Shown here: positions 22,284 to 32,630 of the stretch, one piece after another
How the letters are laid out: the number at the start of each line of letters is the position of its first letter
Numbering within the stretch: position 1 is the first letter of the stretch
From: Anniella stebbinsi
Lineage: Eukaryota; Chordata; Lepidosauria; Squamata; Anniellidae
Direction of reading: 5' to 3'
NCBI GenBank assembly: GCA_029215795.1
Contig: JARDYH010000003.1
Span: 14,149,001 to 14,213,000 of the forward strand
Length of the DNA: 64,000 nt
The notes under the pieces: model-generated
Databases searched by the model: none
What the model was told of the DNA's origin: nothing
Seen by the model: only the letters and a program-made list of their open reading frames with translations
Made by a program: the position numbers and the translations under genes

Positions 22284-22603
22284 TAGGCTGACCATATGAA
22301 AAGGAGGACAGGGCTCATGTAACTTTAACAGTTGTAGAGAAAAGGCAATTTCAGCTGGTGTCATTTGTATGCAATTAGTTCCTGGTGATATTCCCTCTTC
22401 ATCACAACAGTTAAAGTTGCAGGCACTACACTAGAGTGACCATATACAAAAGAAAGCAGGGCCCCTGCAGCTTTAACTGTTGTGATGAAGAGGGAATTTC
22501 ACCAGGAACTAATTGCATACAAATGACCCTGGCTGAAATTCCCTTTTCTCTACAACTGTTAAAGTTTCATGAGCCCTGTCCTCCTTTTCATATGGTCAGC
22601 CTA
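22284..22603. mobile_element. hAT foldback MITE, complete, perfect 8-bp duplication
   Basis: It starts TAGGCTGACCATATGAAAAG and ends TCATATGGTCAGCCTA, 320 bp. CGTACTAG stands on both sides (22276-22283 and 22604-22611). The two 160-base halves are inverse copies of each other. Confidence 0.93.
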
Positions 22604-22640
22604 CGTACTAGGGCAGAAAAGGTACCCAATTACAAGAATA

Positions 22641-22856
22641 GGTGGGCCTAGCTCAGTGGTATAGCACATGTTTTGCATGCAGAAGGCCCCAGGTTCAATC
22701 CTAGGCATTTCCCGTTGAGAGGAGGAGGTAGATAGCGGGTGATGGAAAAGGCTCCTCCTGGAGACCCCTGAGAGAGGCTGCCGGTCAGAGCACACAATAC
22801 TTGGCTAGATGGACAAAAAGACAGGCATGGTAGTTTCCTGTGAACTCTTAATATTG
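22641..22856 (+). mobile_element. tRNA-Ala-like SINE
   Basis: The A box TAGCTCAGTGGT (22649-22660) and B box GGTTCAATCCT (22692-22702) are spaced as in a tRNA, with TTTTGCATGC at the anticodon position like tRNA-Ala(TGC). A unique body follows (CTCCTGGAGACCCCTGAGAG). It is the same family as the split minus-strand copy at 5096-6085. Confidence 0.85.
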
Positions 22857-23173
22857 CAACCAGGCCTTAAGCACATGCAACATCATTTGCCTGCATCTTT
22901 CCCCAATTGTCAGGCCCTGACAGGCTTTAGATAAGGCCTGGAGAGCTTGTGATCTATGAAGCTGAACACAGCCCATCAGCCACATGCTCGACAACTTCCC
23001 TGCTCTTGCAATCCCAGGCCGGCAGCACAAAGGGGACTTTTTCAAGTCCAAGGACAAGCCGCCAAACGCTGCTAGCCAGCTGCATTTGAATTAGCGAGCC
23101 ACAACTAGTTTCAACGGTAAGTGTCTTGGGACAAGGACCTGTCTTCATCTTTTATGTAAACCACCATGTACAT

Positions 23174-23214
<41 letters not shown>

Positions 23215-26200
23215 GAAACACACTTCCAATTCCAGCTGTGAAATGCTGAAAAGCATCATCACATCACCTTGGCCAAATTCACTTCTGTGAATTCCAAATC
23301 CAAAACACATTTGCATTCGCTGACAATCATTCACATTTTTGCTCTTTCTGCTTCCTTAATATTTCACAAAAACCTGCCACAGATGAACCGTTAGCTTCTG
23401 ACGGCTACATCCACCCTCAAGACCCCGTGCCTCATTTAGTGACTACATGTCTGCCATCTCCTTAAAATACTTGTACCTTTGCATACATAAATAATCCTGG
23501 TGTCACTGTTCTCCATGAAGAAGGAGCCACACTCTTTAGGAGGTTTTTTTTCTCATTCCTTTGCTTTTTGGCTGAATCAGAAATAAATTCAACCATTTAG
23601 ATTACTGAAAAACAGAGAATACGCATAATTTCCCCAGAATAAATGGATGGCGCCTGGTAAATTAATCTAGATTTTATTTACAGAATTGCAGCGTTCATTT
23701 CAGGAGGATGTTACAATCCAACTCAAGAGAAAATGTTGAAATCCCGCTGTTACTCCAATGTTTCAACCACTTGTGCATCCTGTTACATTGGTTGTTTAAG
23801 GTCAACCGAATTTAGATTCAGAACGTTTCTGTATTTTAGTGGAGAGAGATACAGTTTTTATATTCCTAAAAGCCTGCATGATTTTCACGGGACAGGGCAC
23901 TTCCTGCTCTGGCCTGAAAAAAAGTCCCATATCAATTCACAAGTTTTACAAGAAGTTGTGTGTTTTTAAAAAAAAAAAAAAAAAAGAAACAAAACCTGCA
24001 TCTTTCATTACCTGCTATGGCGGTTCAGTTTCAAATCATACATGATCTTTAACGAGAAAGAGAAAATGCACTTTCTTCGTCAACGTAGCATCATTTTCTA
24101 TATAGGCCAAGCTAAAACTGACATTGCTGAATCTCGATGCGAGATTTTCATAGTCTTAAAGAAACATTTCCAAAACCTCGTGTTTGGGGGAGGTGGGGGG
24201 GAGGGGAAACAACTCTAAATCAAAGAGTTTAAAGCACTACATAAAACTATTTTAAATACTATCCACCATCATCCACTTTTCCTTTTACAAATGACAAGCT
24301 TTCTTTTGCTGTCAGCAAACTAGAAGAGGCAAGGCACCCCAGCGTTTCCGAAGATGCAAACAATGACACACCAAAATCTCTGTATGGATCAGGGAGATAT
24401 GAAATGTCCCACGAGAAAATGCACCACTCAAAGGCACTGCTGTTTAATGCCTCTGAGTTTATGCCTGTTGCATAATTAACCTCATACAGAGGAATAGAAA
24501 CCCAATTAAGGATACCAATTTGTCCTACGTCATAAATTTAGGAGATATGAGAAGCTATTGTAAGCAAATTAGAGTAGCAAGAATAGAGTTTAGCAGACCA
24601 CATTAAAGTGATTAAATACAAACCCATTTTCTCAAAAGTGACTCTTATCTAAGGTGCTAAGTAAAGCAACTGAAAAATTCTGGCCATTACAAATTGTGTA
24701 TATATATATCCTTATTTTTACCCCCATAAAAGAACTTATTTTTTTAAAAAAAAATCAGGGGCTTCACATTTTTATATCCCTCACACATAACCCCTATATT
24801 TGACAAAGTGTTGGAATTCCATATTTTTGTTCATGTGCTTTTTTCCTCGGAAAATATGGTCAATATATATTTTATTCCCTGAACAAATAAACGAGGTGCA
24901 TTTGTGGCAAATTCAACCTCAAAGCTGTCTGGTGGATAGCGAATCTTTGAGAAAATGGCATGAGTAGCCACAAAACAATGGAAACCTAACCAATCCCAGG
25001 GATGGAGTGCAGGGAAGGGGGAAGAAATTTATCACCCACGCCAAATGGTTCGATGTCACTGTCTGGAAAATATATAAATGGTTCTAAGAGAAACGGAGAA
25101 GAAAATATCCTTTAGGTAGATAATACCACACATTATTTGAGCAGAGTTACTTGGCACCTAAATACAATTTACCTATGAGAAGTGCCTTTGGTTCAGCCAA
25201 GCTTACTTCCAAGTAAGTATATTTAGGATCGTGGTCTGCCACCCCACCCACCTTCTTCATTCTAGAACAATTCATAGTAAATAAATGTCGTTTAAAAATC
25301 AGTGGAAGTTGCTTCCACACCTGGTAGGGTATGCAACAGCTTTCTGGACGATATTGAAGCATCACCCCTAAACAAACCACTGGAAAAAATATTGCTCCAT
25401 ATTACTGCTGGGGTTAACTAATCCACAACCCAGCTAAATTTAAAATACTTGGTTTTAAGAGAATTGTCAAACTGATACCCCACACATTAAACACAAAGCC
25501 AACTGACTTCATTGGAAGTTGCTTACAAGTAAGGTTGCAATCCTATGCTGATTTATTTGGGAGTAAGTTCCACTGAGCTCAGCAGAGCATACCTCCAAGT
25601 AAACATGTAGAGGACCAAGTCACACATTTGCTTAGAATCAGGATCTTGATGTCATTAAAAATCCACAAAGTTAAGGTCTTGATAATGATCACAGTTCGTA
25701 TTAAATGCTCATGTTTCGATTTCAATGAGTTGAATGTCACTCCATAAGTCTTTTAAAAAGGCATCTGGGGAGCTAATGTGCAAAGTTACATTTCCACAGT
25801 ACGTTCAACATTTTTCCTTGCATCACAAAGAAACTCAGTTTCTGCACCAATTCCCACAAGTTCTGGAAAAGTTTCCAAGACATCTTAACCTTCCAATTCC
25901 CACAACACTCTCTTTTTCTGAAGTCAAACTCAAAAAGAAAAGAAAAGCCACACGTCCAGCGTAAAAATGAGGGGAATACAAGCTGCCCCCCATCTGCAGA
26001 ATTCTAACTGCAACGTAAAGGCTAGGTGTGCAAAAAGTGGCAACCAACGAGCTATTACAGGCCTTAGCGTTAAAAGAGAGAGAGAGAGAGATGCAAAAAA
26101 AAAAAAACCCACCATGCCTTAAACATAACAGAACAGAACATCTGTCCCTTTTGGAATCAAGAAGCCTTTTAAAGGAACACTGAACATTACACACCAGATC

Positions 26201-26749
26201 TCTCCTGCTCCAGCAAAGTCAGGGGTATGGGGCATGGGGCAATGTCCAGAATTGGCGCTAGCAGATGGGAAAACAGATCCGTTTCCTTTCAAAGCGAAAT
26301 CGCACCACCATCTATTCTGCAGGAACATTATTCTCCAAATATTTTTTTCAGAGACACACGCTTCAAAGTTATGCAATGCAACACTACCACCACCACCCCA
26401 CACACAGGAGAAAAGCGCTCCTCCCAAAACAGTCCCATTGACTTGAAAGGGCCTACTCTTCAGTAAAACAGCTTGTCTATTGCAGGGAGGTGGGGGGGAA
26501 ACACGCTTGTCTATTGCAGCTGTGTTATGGAAAAGGGGCTGTGTGTTTGCTTTTTAAAAAGGGATGGGGTTGGGGGAAGCTACCCAACATTCTTCTGCCT
26601 GATGCTGCATCTTGCAGCAGGCTGGCCAGGATCGTTTTCCCTGAACACCGTCTTCAAAAACATGAAATGGTGTTGTCAAAAAGAAAGCTGGCCCGGGAGG
26701 GGGAGGCGGGGGAGAGAAGGTCATCTCGGCTTGGATGAGGTGGTAGAAA
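22857..26749. other. Repeat-poor intronic region next to exon 1, candidate regulatory DNA
   Basis: Nearly 4 kb has few transposons. It contains a (TTA)n at 23176-23214, A-runs at 23966-23984 and 26095-26106, an (AG)n at 26078-26090, and two ATCCTA-type fragments near 25140-25230 and 25530-25610. Segments at 23590-24720 have TAATTA-, ATGCAAAT- and TGACA-like words. No exon was seen. Confidence 0.4.
23176..23214. repeat. (TTA)n microsatellite
   Basis: About thirteen uninterrupted TTA units. Confidence 0.95.
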
Positions 26750-27013
26750 GGTCTGGTTCTGCATTTGGTCTCCGATTCTGAGAAGCGTTCCTTCTGCTTC
26801 CAGCGGGCAGCGGGGGTGGCGGTGGGGACTTTGCCGCGAACTTCCCCGCAAAGTTTTCCTTCTCCCACCCACGCGCGTGTCTGCCCGCCCGCGACCAAGC
26901 CGCCGCGCACTTTCGCCCGAGTGCCCGAACTCGGTTCGGCGCGCACGTTCCAAGCGCCCCTCTCCCATCCCTTCGAGGAGAGACCCACGCACACGAAGTA
27001 GGCGCCCGGCGTC

Positions 27014-27022
27014 CCTTACCTG
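27014..27022 (-). other. PDE3A: 5' splice site of PDE3A exon 1 (CAG|GTAAGG)
   Basis: On the minus strand the last codon CAG (Gln) is followed directly by GTAAGG, a near-perfect donor. The exon ends between codons, in phase 0. Reading through would give VRDAG, which is unlike the family, so conservation stops exactly at this junction. Confidence 0.93.
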
Positions 27023-27988
27023 CTCTCGAGGGATGCAAGGCAAAGAGGTCCTGCGATGGGATTTGTTGCCGCAGCCCGCCATCTCGGCGGAGATCATGGA
27101 ACTGGACCGCCGCCTCCTCTTAAAACCCGGCACCTCTTCCTTGGCCGGCCGGCCAGGCGCAGCAGCGAGCTCCGCTCCTTCCGCCCCTCCTCGGTCTCCT
27201 TCCCCCTCCCGTGGCGCGGCGGGGCGGCGGGCCCGCGAGGCGTGCGGCGCGCAGCCGGCCAAGAGGATGCCCAGCAAGGCGAGCAGATACGCCAGGTAAG
27301 GTCTCCACGGCGCCCGGACGCCCTCCAAGGAGACAAGCGAGGTGATCCGCAGCGCGCTAGTCAAGGCGATCATGAGGACGCCCTGGCGGAGCCGCAGCGC
27401 CAGCCATGTCCCGCCGGCCAGGCAGCTGAGCACCACCCCTGTGGCGGCGAAGGAGAGCAGGCGGTCCTCCCCCAGGGCCAAGCCAATCTGCGCCAGCGCT
27501 TCCCCCCCGCAGCAGGCGGCCACCAGCAGGGCGGCCGTGCGCAGGCGGACCCCGGCGCGCAGCAAGTCCCAGCCCAGCCAGAAGTAGGCGGCCAGGAGGC
27601 AGCAGCCCAGCGCGGCGCCGCCGGGGATTGGGGGCCAACCCCCACCTGGCGGGGGGCCTGCGCCGGGATCGGCCTCTTCTTCCTCCTCCGCCGCCGACGC
27701 CTCGTCTTCCTCCGCGGCGCTCCGCACCAGGCGGATCCCCAGCGCTAAGAGCAGCGCCAGCGAGCCTGCGCCCAGAGCCCAGGAAAGTTTGCAGGACTTC
27801 CAGCCCGGGGGCAAAGCGCCTTCGCCGCTCGAGTCGCCTTCTGCCCTTTTACTCCTGCTACTATCCGGGGTGGGGGTGGGGGCGCTCCTCCTCTCCGCTT
27901 CCTCCGGCCCGAGCGAGGAACAGCAGCCGTTGCACCCGGCTTCTAACGCTTCCTCTCCCCTGCTCGCAGAATCGCTACTAGCAGCCAT
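27020..27988 (-). CDS. PDE3A: PDE3A exon 1, N-terminal part of cGMP-inhibited phosphodiesterase 3A
   Basis: PDE3A hydrolyses cAMP and cGMP at ER and other membranes; this exon gives only the membrane-targeting and regulatory N-terminus. The 323 codons show a Cys/Ser-rich head (1-65), then six hydrophobic segments at about 69-88, 124-143, 151-172, 176-200, 203-222 and 229-246, matching the six predicted membrane helices of the family's NHR1 region. An acidic run lies at 92-107. The end is diagnostic: KRRRRSSS at 290-297, then [14 protein letters not shown], the kinase-site segment of PDE3A; S315 matches the site known as S312 in human. PDE3B differs clearly here. I chose the ATG at 27986-27988 because it has G at -3 and G at +4. 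The frame stays open upstream to 28024, but only from GTG. Exon 1 of mammalian PDE3A ends at the same residues and is about three residues shorter. The identification is firm; the exact start is likely but not proven. Confidence 0.93.
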
Positions 27989-28195
27989 AGCGAGGGGGGC
28001 TTTTTTCCCCCTTCCCCCCCCCACTTCTCCGGTGGGGGGTGAGGGTGAATGGAACTTCCAAAATTGAGCCCCCCCTCTCCTCCCCCACCCCAGAAAAATA
28101 GGATCCTACTCTTGCACACGCGCGCACTAATATACTGATAACTCCGAAAACAACGTCCTTGCGGAGGAGGAATCGAGGGAGGAAATCCCCCCCCC

Positions 28196-28210
28196 CAATA
28201 TATTTAAAAA
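28196..28210 (-). promoter_or_regulatory. TATA-like AT run upstream of PDE3A
   Basis: Inside the GC-rich island the minus strand reads TTTTTAAATATATTGG, about 210 bases before the chosen ATG. It could act as a weak TATA box with a start near 28170, or be a chance AT run. No initiator was recognised with confidence. Confidence 0.2.
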
Positions 28211-29185
28211 ACAAAAAAGGCCAGAAATCTAGCCGAGCGGTTGGAAGGGCTGCGTGTGCAAGAGGCGACGTTTGAAAGTGGCGATAATGGCATTTTAGGA
28301 GCGGTTGGGCGACATCGGATGGGGGCAACACCTTTTCAATCCAAGGCTTTGGAAGTCCAGGTTAAGAAAACGAAATCAGTCGCCGTAAGTATCGGAAAAG
28401 AGCGGCCCGCCTGCGGCTCTCTAGCCGGAGGGTGGCTTGGCTCGGCTCGTGATCCTAGTAAGCCGTGGGTGCTCCCGGTCTTCCCCGCGTCTGGGCGCGG
28501 GGCGCAAGAGTGGCGGCGGGCCGGAGCCGCCTGCTGCCGGGGGTTTCTTCCCTCTCTCGCCGCCTTCTCCTCTTCCTCCTCCGCTGCCTTGGTGCAGCCG
28601 CCGCCGCCGCCGCTGCTCCTCCGCGCGCCTCTCTCACTCTGCCTTTCTGCTGGGGCGACCTTTCTCGGCGCTGTCCCGGCCAGAAGCCCCCGATCGCCGC
28701 CGCTCCCCATAGCTGGGGAGAGGGAGACGGCGGCGGCTCATCGCCGATGCGAAGCGGGAAGGAGGTGGGCAAGAGAAGCTCTCAGGCCCGAAGGCGCCGA
28801 GCGGGAAAGTTGCTTTTAAGTTTTTCAGAAAGACGAAGGCGGGAGGCCGCCTCGGCTTCGGCTAGGGAGAAAAACAAAACCTCCTTTTCTCTCTCTCTCT
28901 CGGCTTCTGTGATGCCTTTGCAAAAGAAAGAAAAGGTACTGCTGCAAAAGCCCAGCCACAAAAGACCGGAGAAAGATTGAGACGGGCAGATAGCGTTGAG
29001 GTAGGATTAACACTCCTTGAAGGAGGGGGGCAGGCAGGAGCGCCCCCCCTTGTGCAAGCGTGCACCAGCTCTGCTTGGGGGTCGGTGAGTGAGGAGGGGG
29101 AGAGGGGATCCGGCTGCGTTTTGCTCTTAGTCCAGCTCACTTCTGCACACCGGGCGGGTGGGGGAACTACACTTTACAGGAGAGC

Positions 29186-29187
<2 letters not shown>

Positions 29188-29227
<40 letters not shown>
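29188..29227. repeat. (AG)n microsatellite at the edge of the PDE3A CpG island
   Basis: About eighteen GA units about 1.2 kb upstream of the start codon. The same strand carries a CT-rich run at 28889-28901. Such tracts can vary in length and form triplex DNA. Confidence 0.9.
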
Positions 29228-29229
<2 letters not shown>

Positions 29230-29735
29230 CAGATAGCAGCGACTGCATTTCCCCTGGGTTGGCACCACTTGCCACAGCCTCCAGGCAAGAACTGCGCAAG
29301 CGGAGGTTGTTGGGTAGAAAGCGGGTCATGTCTGGTGACCCTGCCCTCCTGCTTTTCTCGGAAGCAGGGCCCGCTGAGTTCACGGGGACTTTTGGGGTGC
29401 CCTGGTCATGGTGCATCGAATGGGGAGCCGTCCCTGGCAACCCCCTGCACACCGAGCCCATTAAACAGACTCAGCATTGCAAGGCATTGCGTGCCCTGTT
29501 TGCTCAGAGCGCCCAATGAGCAGGCAGGGCAGAGTTAAGCTATCTAAAGTGCCAGAAAGGAGCTGGCAAATATTGGGTGGGGTGTGTGTGTGTTTTAATC
29601 AATAAAATAAATTTCCAAAAGTCTGGGTTGGAGATTTGAATTTCCCGCAGCTGCATATTCAATATTTGCACTTCCTGTCTTCAGATGTTTTATGCTCTTA
29701 CAAGGATCGGTTCCTTCTTTCCTTGGGCCGTGTGG
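29228..29735. other. Distal 5' flank of PDE3A, no named feature
   Basis: GC content falls across this stretch. Overlapping open frames on both strands show no family resemblance. Confidence 0.4.
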
Positions 29736-29868
29736 GAAATGCCTTCCCCAACCTGAACCACTCCACATGCTTTGGAATACAACTCCCGTCTCTGACCATG
29801 CTGGCTGGTGCTGATGGGAGTTGTGAAACAACCGGAGGGTGCCAGGTTGGAGAAGCCTGCCTTAGATG
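29736..29868. repeat. Palindromic repeat with TGACCATGCTGGCTGG centre
   Basis: GGAATACAACTCCCGTCTCT pairs loosely with GATGGGAGTTGTGAAACAAC, followed by CAGGTTGGAGAAGCCTGCCT, the usual end of this family. Confidence 0.6.
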
Positions 29869-29879
29869 ATATTCTCTTA

Positions 29880-30472
29880 TGGTGCAATCCTATGCCTGTT
29901 TATATTTATTTTATTTATTTTTATTTATTTATTACATTTGTATACCGCCCCACAGCCGAAGCTCTCTGGGCGGTTTACATAGGATTAAAAACAATTAAAA
30001 ACAATATACAAAAATTAAAACAGCAAAAACATACAACATACACACAATCTGTACATTTAAAACCACTTCAACACTTCAAAAAGCTACAACAACAAAACAA
30101 ACCCAGGCTCCTCAGATATTGCCAAATGCCTGAGAGAAGAGGAAAGTGTTGACCTGGCGCCGAAAAGATAACAATGTTGGCGCCAGGCGGGCCTCGTCGG
30201 GGAGATAGTTCCACAATTGTGGAGCCACCACAGAGAAGGCCCTCTCTCTTGTTGCCGACCTCCGAGCTTCCCTCGGAGGAGGCACTCGGAGGAGGGCCTT
30301 AGATGTTGAATGTAGTGTTCGGGTAGGTTCATGTCGGGAAAGGCGTTCCATCAGGTATTGTGGTCCCAAGCCGTGTAAGGCTTTATAGGTTAAAACCAGC
30401 ACCTTGAACCGGGCATGCTGGGAGTTGTAGGGCTTCTTTTCTGTCTAAACAGGCATAGGATTGCACCCTATT
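29880..30472. repeat. ATCCTATGC palindromic repeat split by a LINE
   Basis: The left part GGTGCAATCCTATGCCTGTT (29880-29900) and right part ending AACAGGCATAGGATTGCACC (to about 30468) are inverse copies. The right part also carries the GCATGCTGGGAGTTGTAGG arm. LINE sequence fills the gap. Confidence 0.65.
29901..30413 (-). mobile_element. LINE 3' end with open reading-frame C-terminus
   Basis: On the minus strand about 96 codons (30402-30112) read VLTYKALHGLGPQYLMERLS and RERAFSVVAPQLWNYLPDEA, the C-terminal end of a CR1/L2-like ORF2. The 3'UTR with CCGCCCAGAGAGCTTCGGCT and an AT-rich tail follows. It is 5'-truncated and cannot move by itself, but the frame is still open, so it is fairly young. 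Confidence 0.8.
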
Positions 30473-30595
30473 AGATGGTGAACAATGGCTAGAAATCTGT
30501 AGCATGGGTCCAAAACCTCCCCCCCTCTACAAGCTGCAGACAGTTCTACTGGCCCACTGGGAGTTGCTGCTTCTAGAAGGAAAGAGAGTCAGCAC

Positions 30596-30890
30596 TAGAG
30601 ATGGGAGAATCAGTGACGCTTAATCTGGTCTGAATTTCACTTTCGTCCCCAATTGCAAGCTTGTAGTTGTGTGGGGGGGTTTTTGAATAGGAAAAGTATG
30701 CATTTGGCTGAGCTAAAGTGTAGAAATGCACTTTTTTTTTAAAAGGCCCTTTTTTAAAAAAGGGCACTTTTTTTGAATGCAAACTTAGGAATTCTCAAGC
30801 ATTTCCAGAAAAATGTGTTTGCTTCAGCGGGTCTAAACAGGGCAAATTCTGATGCAAAGCAAATCAAAGTGAAATTTGTGTACGTCCCTC
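30596..30890. mobile_element. AT-rich element with AGAGATGGGAGAATC end
   Basis: The start TAGAGATGGGAGAATCAG and end TACGTCCCTC match the TAGGGATG family loosely. The flanks gtcagcac and gttggcat share five of eight bases. The centre has a T-run/A-run palindrome (30731-30770). Confidence 0.45.
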
Positions 30891-30944
30891 GTTGGCATAC
30901 ACACAATGCTTAGATGGGATTGATCAGTGGGTCCACCCAACATT

Positions 30945-31157
30945 GGGCCTGTTCGGGCAACACGCTAAGCCATGGTTAGGCCGCTAACCCTTTTGCAGCA
31001 AATGGTTGGTGACTGTTTAAACCATGGTTATGTAGCCACCGTGGTTTGGAATGGTTCACACAACACGCTAAGTCATGGTTGACACAACACGTTGAGCCAT
31101 AATGTTTAGCTCAAAATGCTTAAACACCATGGCTTAGCGTGTTGTCTGAACAGGGTC
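30945..31157. mobile_element. MITE with GGGCCTGTTC ends
   Basis: GGGCCTGTTCGGGCAACACG pairs with CGTGTTGTCTGAACAGGG. CTAAGCCATGGTTAGG and its inverse occur inside. The 3-bp flanks do not match. Confidence 0.7.
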
Positions 31158-32487
31158 AAAGTAACTTAGTTTTTCAAGGTACACTAGTGTCCTCAATTAC
31201 CAGTGATGTGGGGAGTCTATGGGGGAACATTTCCCTGCAGTGGGGCTATATTTTACTGTGGTAATGTTTCTGTTTTAAGAAATGCATTGTTTCCAGAAAA
31301 TTCATAACTTAATTCATGACTGAAGTGCAAATGAAATGAGCAACTCGAATGGATACAGTGCCAGTCAGCGGTGCAATCCTACATATGTCTACACAGAACT
31401 AAGCTCCACTCGGTTCAATGGGACTTACTCCCTGATAAATGTGAATCGGATTGCAAAGTTGAAATTCAATTTTTTGAGGTGATTAATCCCAGGAAGCACA
31501 TACGCTTTTGTACGCCGCTCTTCTGCTGTGCTAAAATTAGCAGGTTAACAGTTTTCATGACTCCGATTCCACCGCGCGCCCCCCCCATCTAAATAATGTA
31601 AGGTAAGTGTATGCTTTTCAGTTGCCAGGCCTTAAAATATTTACCAGTATTCCAATCAAAATCATTTCTAAGTAAAGTTTTGAATCTGATCATAACGACA
31701 GTGCAATCTTACACTTTTATTGACAACATTTTTACCCCACTCTTCAGCCAAAGAAAGGCTCCAAGGGAGGCCTCCAAAAGTTAATAGTAAGACAGACGTG
31801 CAATCCAAAAGACACGACGCACAAGGTAAAGCAGACCTCAAGCACCGGTTCTTAATTTCAAACTTCTTTATGGCCGCTTTTTGTGGCAGGGAGGGTGAAG
31901 CGAGCTCCTTGCAGTGGCTCCCTCTCTGACTGATATATGGGACCTGCTTTGCGCCCTCCTTGCCGTGATATTTCTCTTGGGAGGCGAAGGGAGCAGCCTC
32001 CCAGTGGCTCTCAGGGGTGGGCAGCCTTTCGGGGAGCCAAGGGCCGCATTCAAAGTTGGGTGACCTATTGAAGGCCGCATAATGGGAGCAGAAATAGAGC
32101 CAGAAGAGGGCAGGGCTGGCATTGTGACAAAGAGATCCACCAATACAAAAGCATTTCACTTTCTTTCCTTGTTTCCCTAGGCTTGCTTTACACAACAGAA
32201 CGGGGGCTCTCTCATTTTCCTTCAATTCCCCAGCCCCACACATACGCACCTTCTCCACCTCCTCATCTGGGGACAATCAGTCCACTTCCTTCTGTTTCTT
32301 TCAATTTTTCCATTTCTCCTTTTGACGCCGCTGTCAGCCTTGCCAGGATCAGCAAGCGGGGTGGCAGGATCACAGAGGCCTTCTCAGAGCAACTCAGAAG
32401 ATGCTCTCGCTTCCACATCAAAAGGCCTCTGGGATGGCCACATACGCTATACATGTTTACTTGGAAGTAAGTACATTTAGAGTGTGA
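31158..32487. other. Intergenic sequence with repeat fragments
   Basis: GTGCAATCCTACATATGTCT to 31460 is an ATCCTATG-type repeat. 31690-31775 is a minus-strand LINE tail (TTTTTACCCCACTCTTCAGC). GGGTGGGCAGCCTTTCGGGG near 32015 is another widespread repeat. No exon was seen. Confidence 0.45.
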
Positions 32488-32620
32488 TCCTCTGCATATT
32501 TAGAGAGAGAGAGAAGTCCTACAATTCCCAGTGTGCCCCATCCAGCATAGGCGGCTGGGGTATGCTGGGAGGTGTAGGACTTTTTTTCTAGCTAAACATG
32601 CATAGGGTTGTGCCCTTACA
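32488..32620. repeat. ATCCTATG palindromic repeat
   Basis: AGTCCTACAATTCCCAGTGT and GTATGCTGGGAGGTGTAGGA are diverged inverse arms around GGCGGCTGGGG. It belongs with 37734-37868. Confidence 0.65.
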
Positions 32621-32630
32621 ACACAGTTCT

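Larger units (their letters stand above)
1..27019 (-). other. PDE3A: PDE3A intron 1 (donor side, at least 27 kb)
   Basis: All sequence left of the exon 1 donor is transcribed as intron 1 if the gene has its usual structure, where the first intron is very long. No further PDE3A exon was found in it: none of the minus-strand open frames here resembles the sequence that follows exon 1 in the family. Repeats within it are listed separately. Confidence 0.8.
26750..29180 (-). promoter_or_regulatory. PDE3A: CpG island with the PDE3A promoter, 5'UTR and exon 1
   Basis: Base composition changes abruptly from AT-rich flanks to long G+C-rich, CpG-dense sequence across exon 1 and about 1.2 kb upstream. 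It contains CGG/CCG runs (28596-28630) and many GGGCGG-like boxes. This is the usual setting of a TATA-poor vertebrate promoter. The transcription start cannot be placed from sequence alone. It should lie between about 28000 and 28700 if the 5'UTR is of ordinary length. Confidence 0.8.

Noticed and set aside
22641..22715. Possible intact tRNA-Ala gene
   Set aside because: A and B boxes are present, but the acceptor arms do not pair and a SINE body follows, so it is a SINE head.
26654..27019. Continuation of the PDE3A frame past the donor to 26654
   Set aside because: Family likeness stops exactly at CAG|GTAAGG. The following residues are Arg-rich and unlike exon 2, so this is intron read-through.
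26877..27981. Plus-strand open frames opposite exon 1 (up to 230 codons)
   Set aside because: They are antisense shadows of the PDE3A exon and its GC-rich surroundings; their sequence is Pro/Arg/Ala-rich without domain likeness.
28437..28980. Plus-strand open frames upstream of PDE3A (up to about 170 codons)
   Set aside because: They lie in CpG-rich sequence where stop codons are rare, consist of Ala/Arg/Ser-rich low-complexity sequence, overlap each other in several frames and resemble no family.
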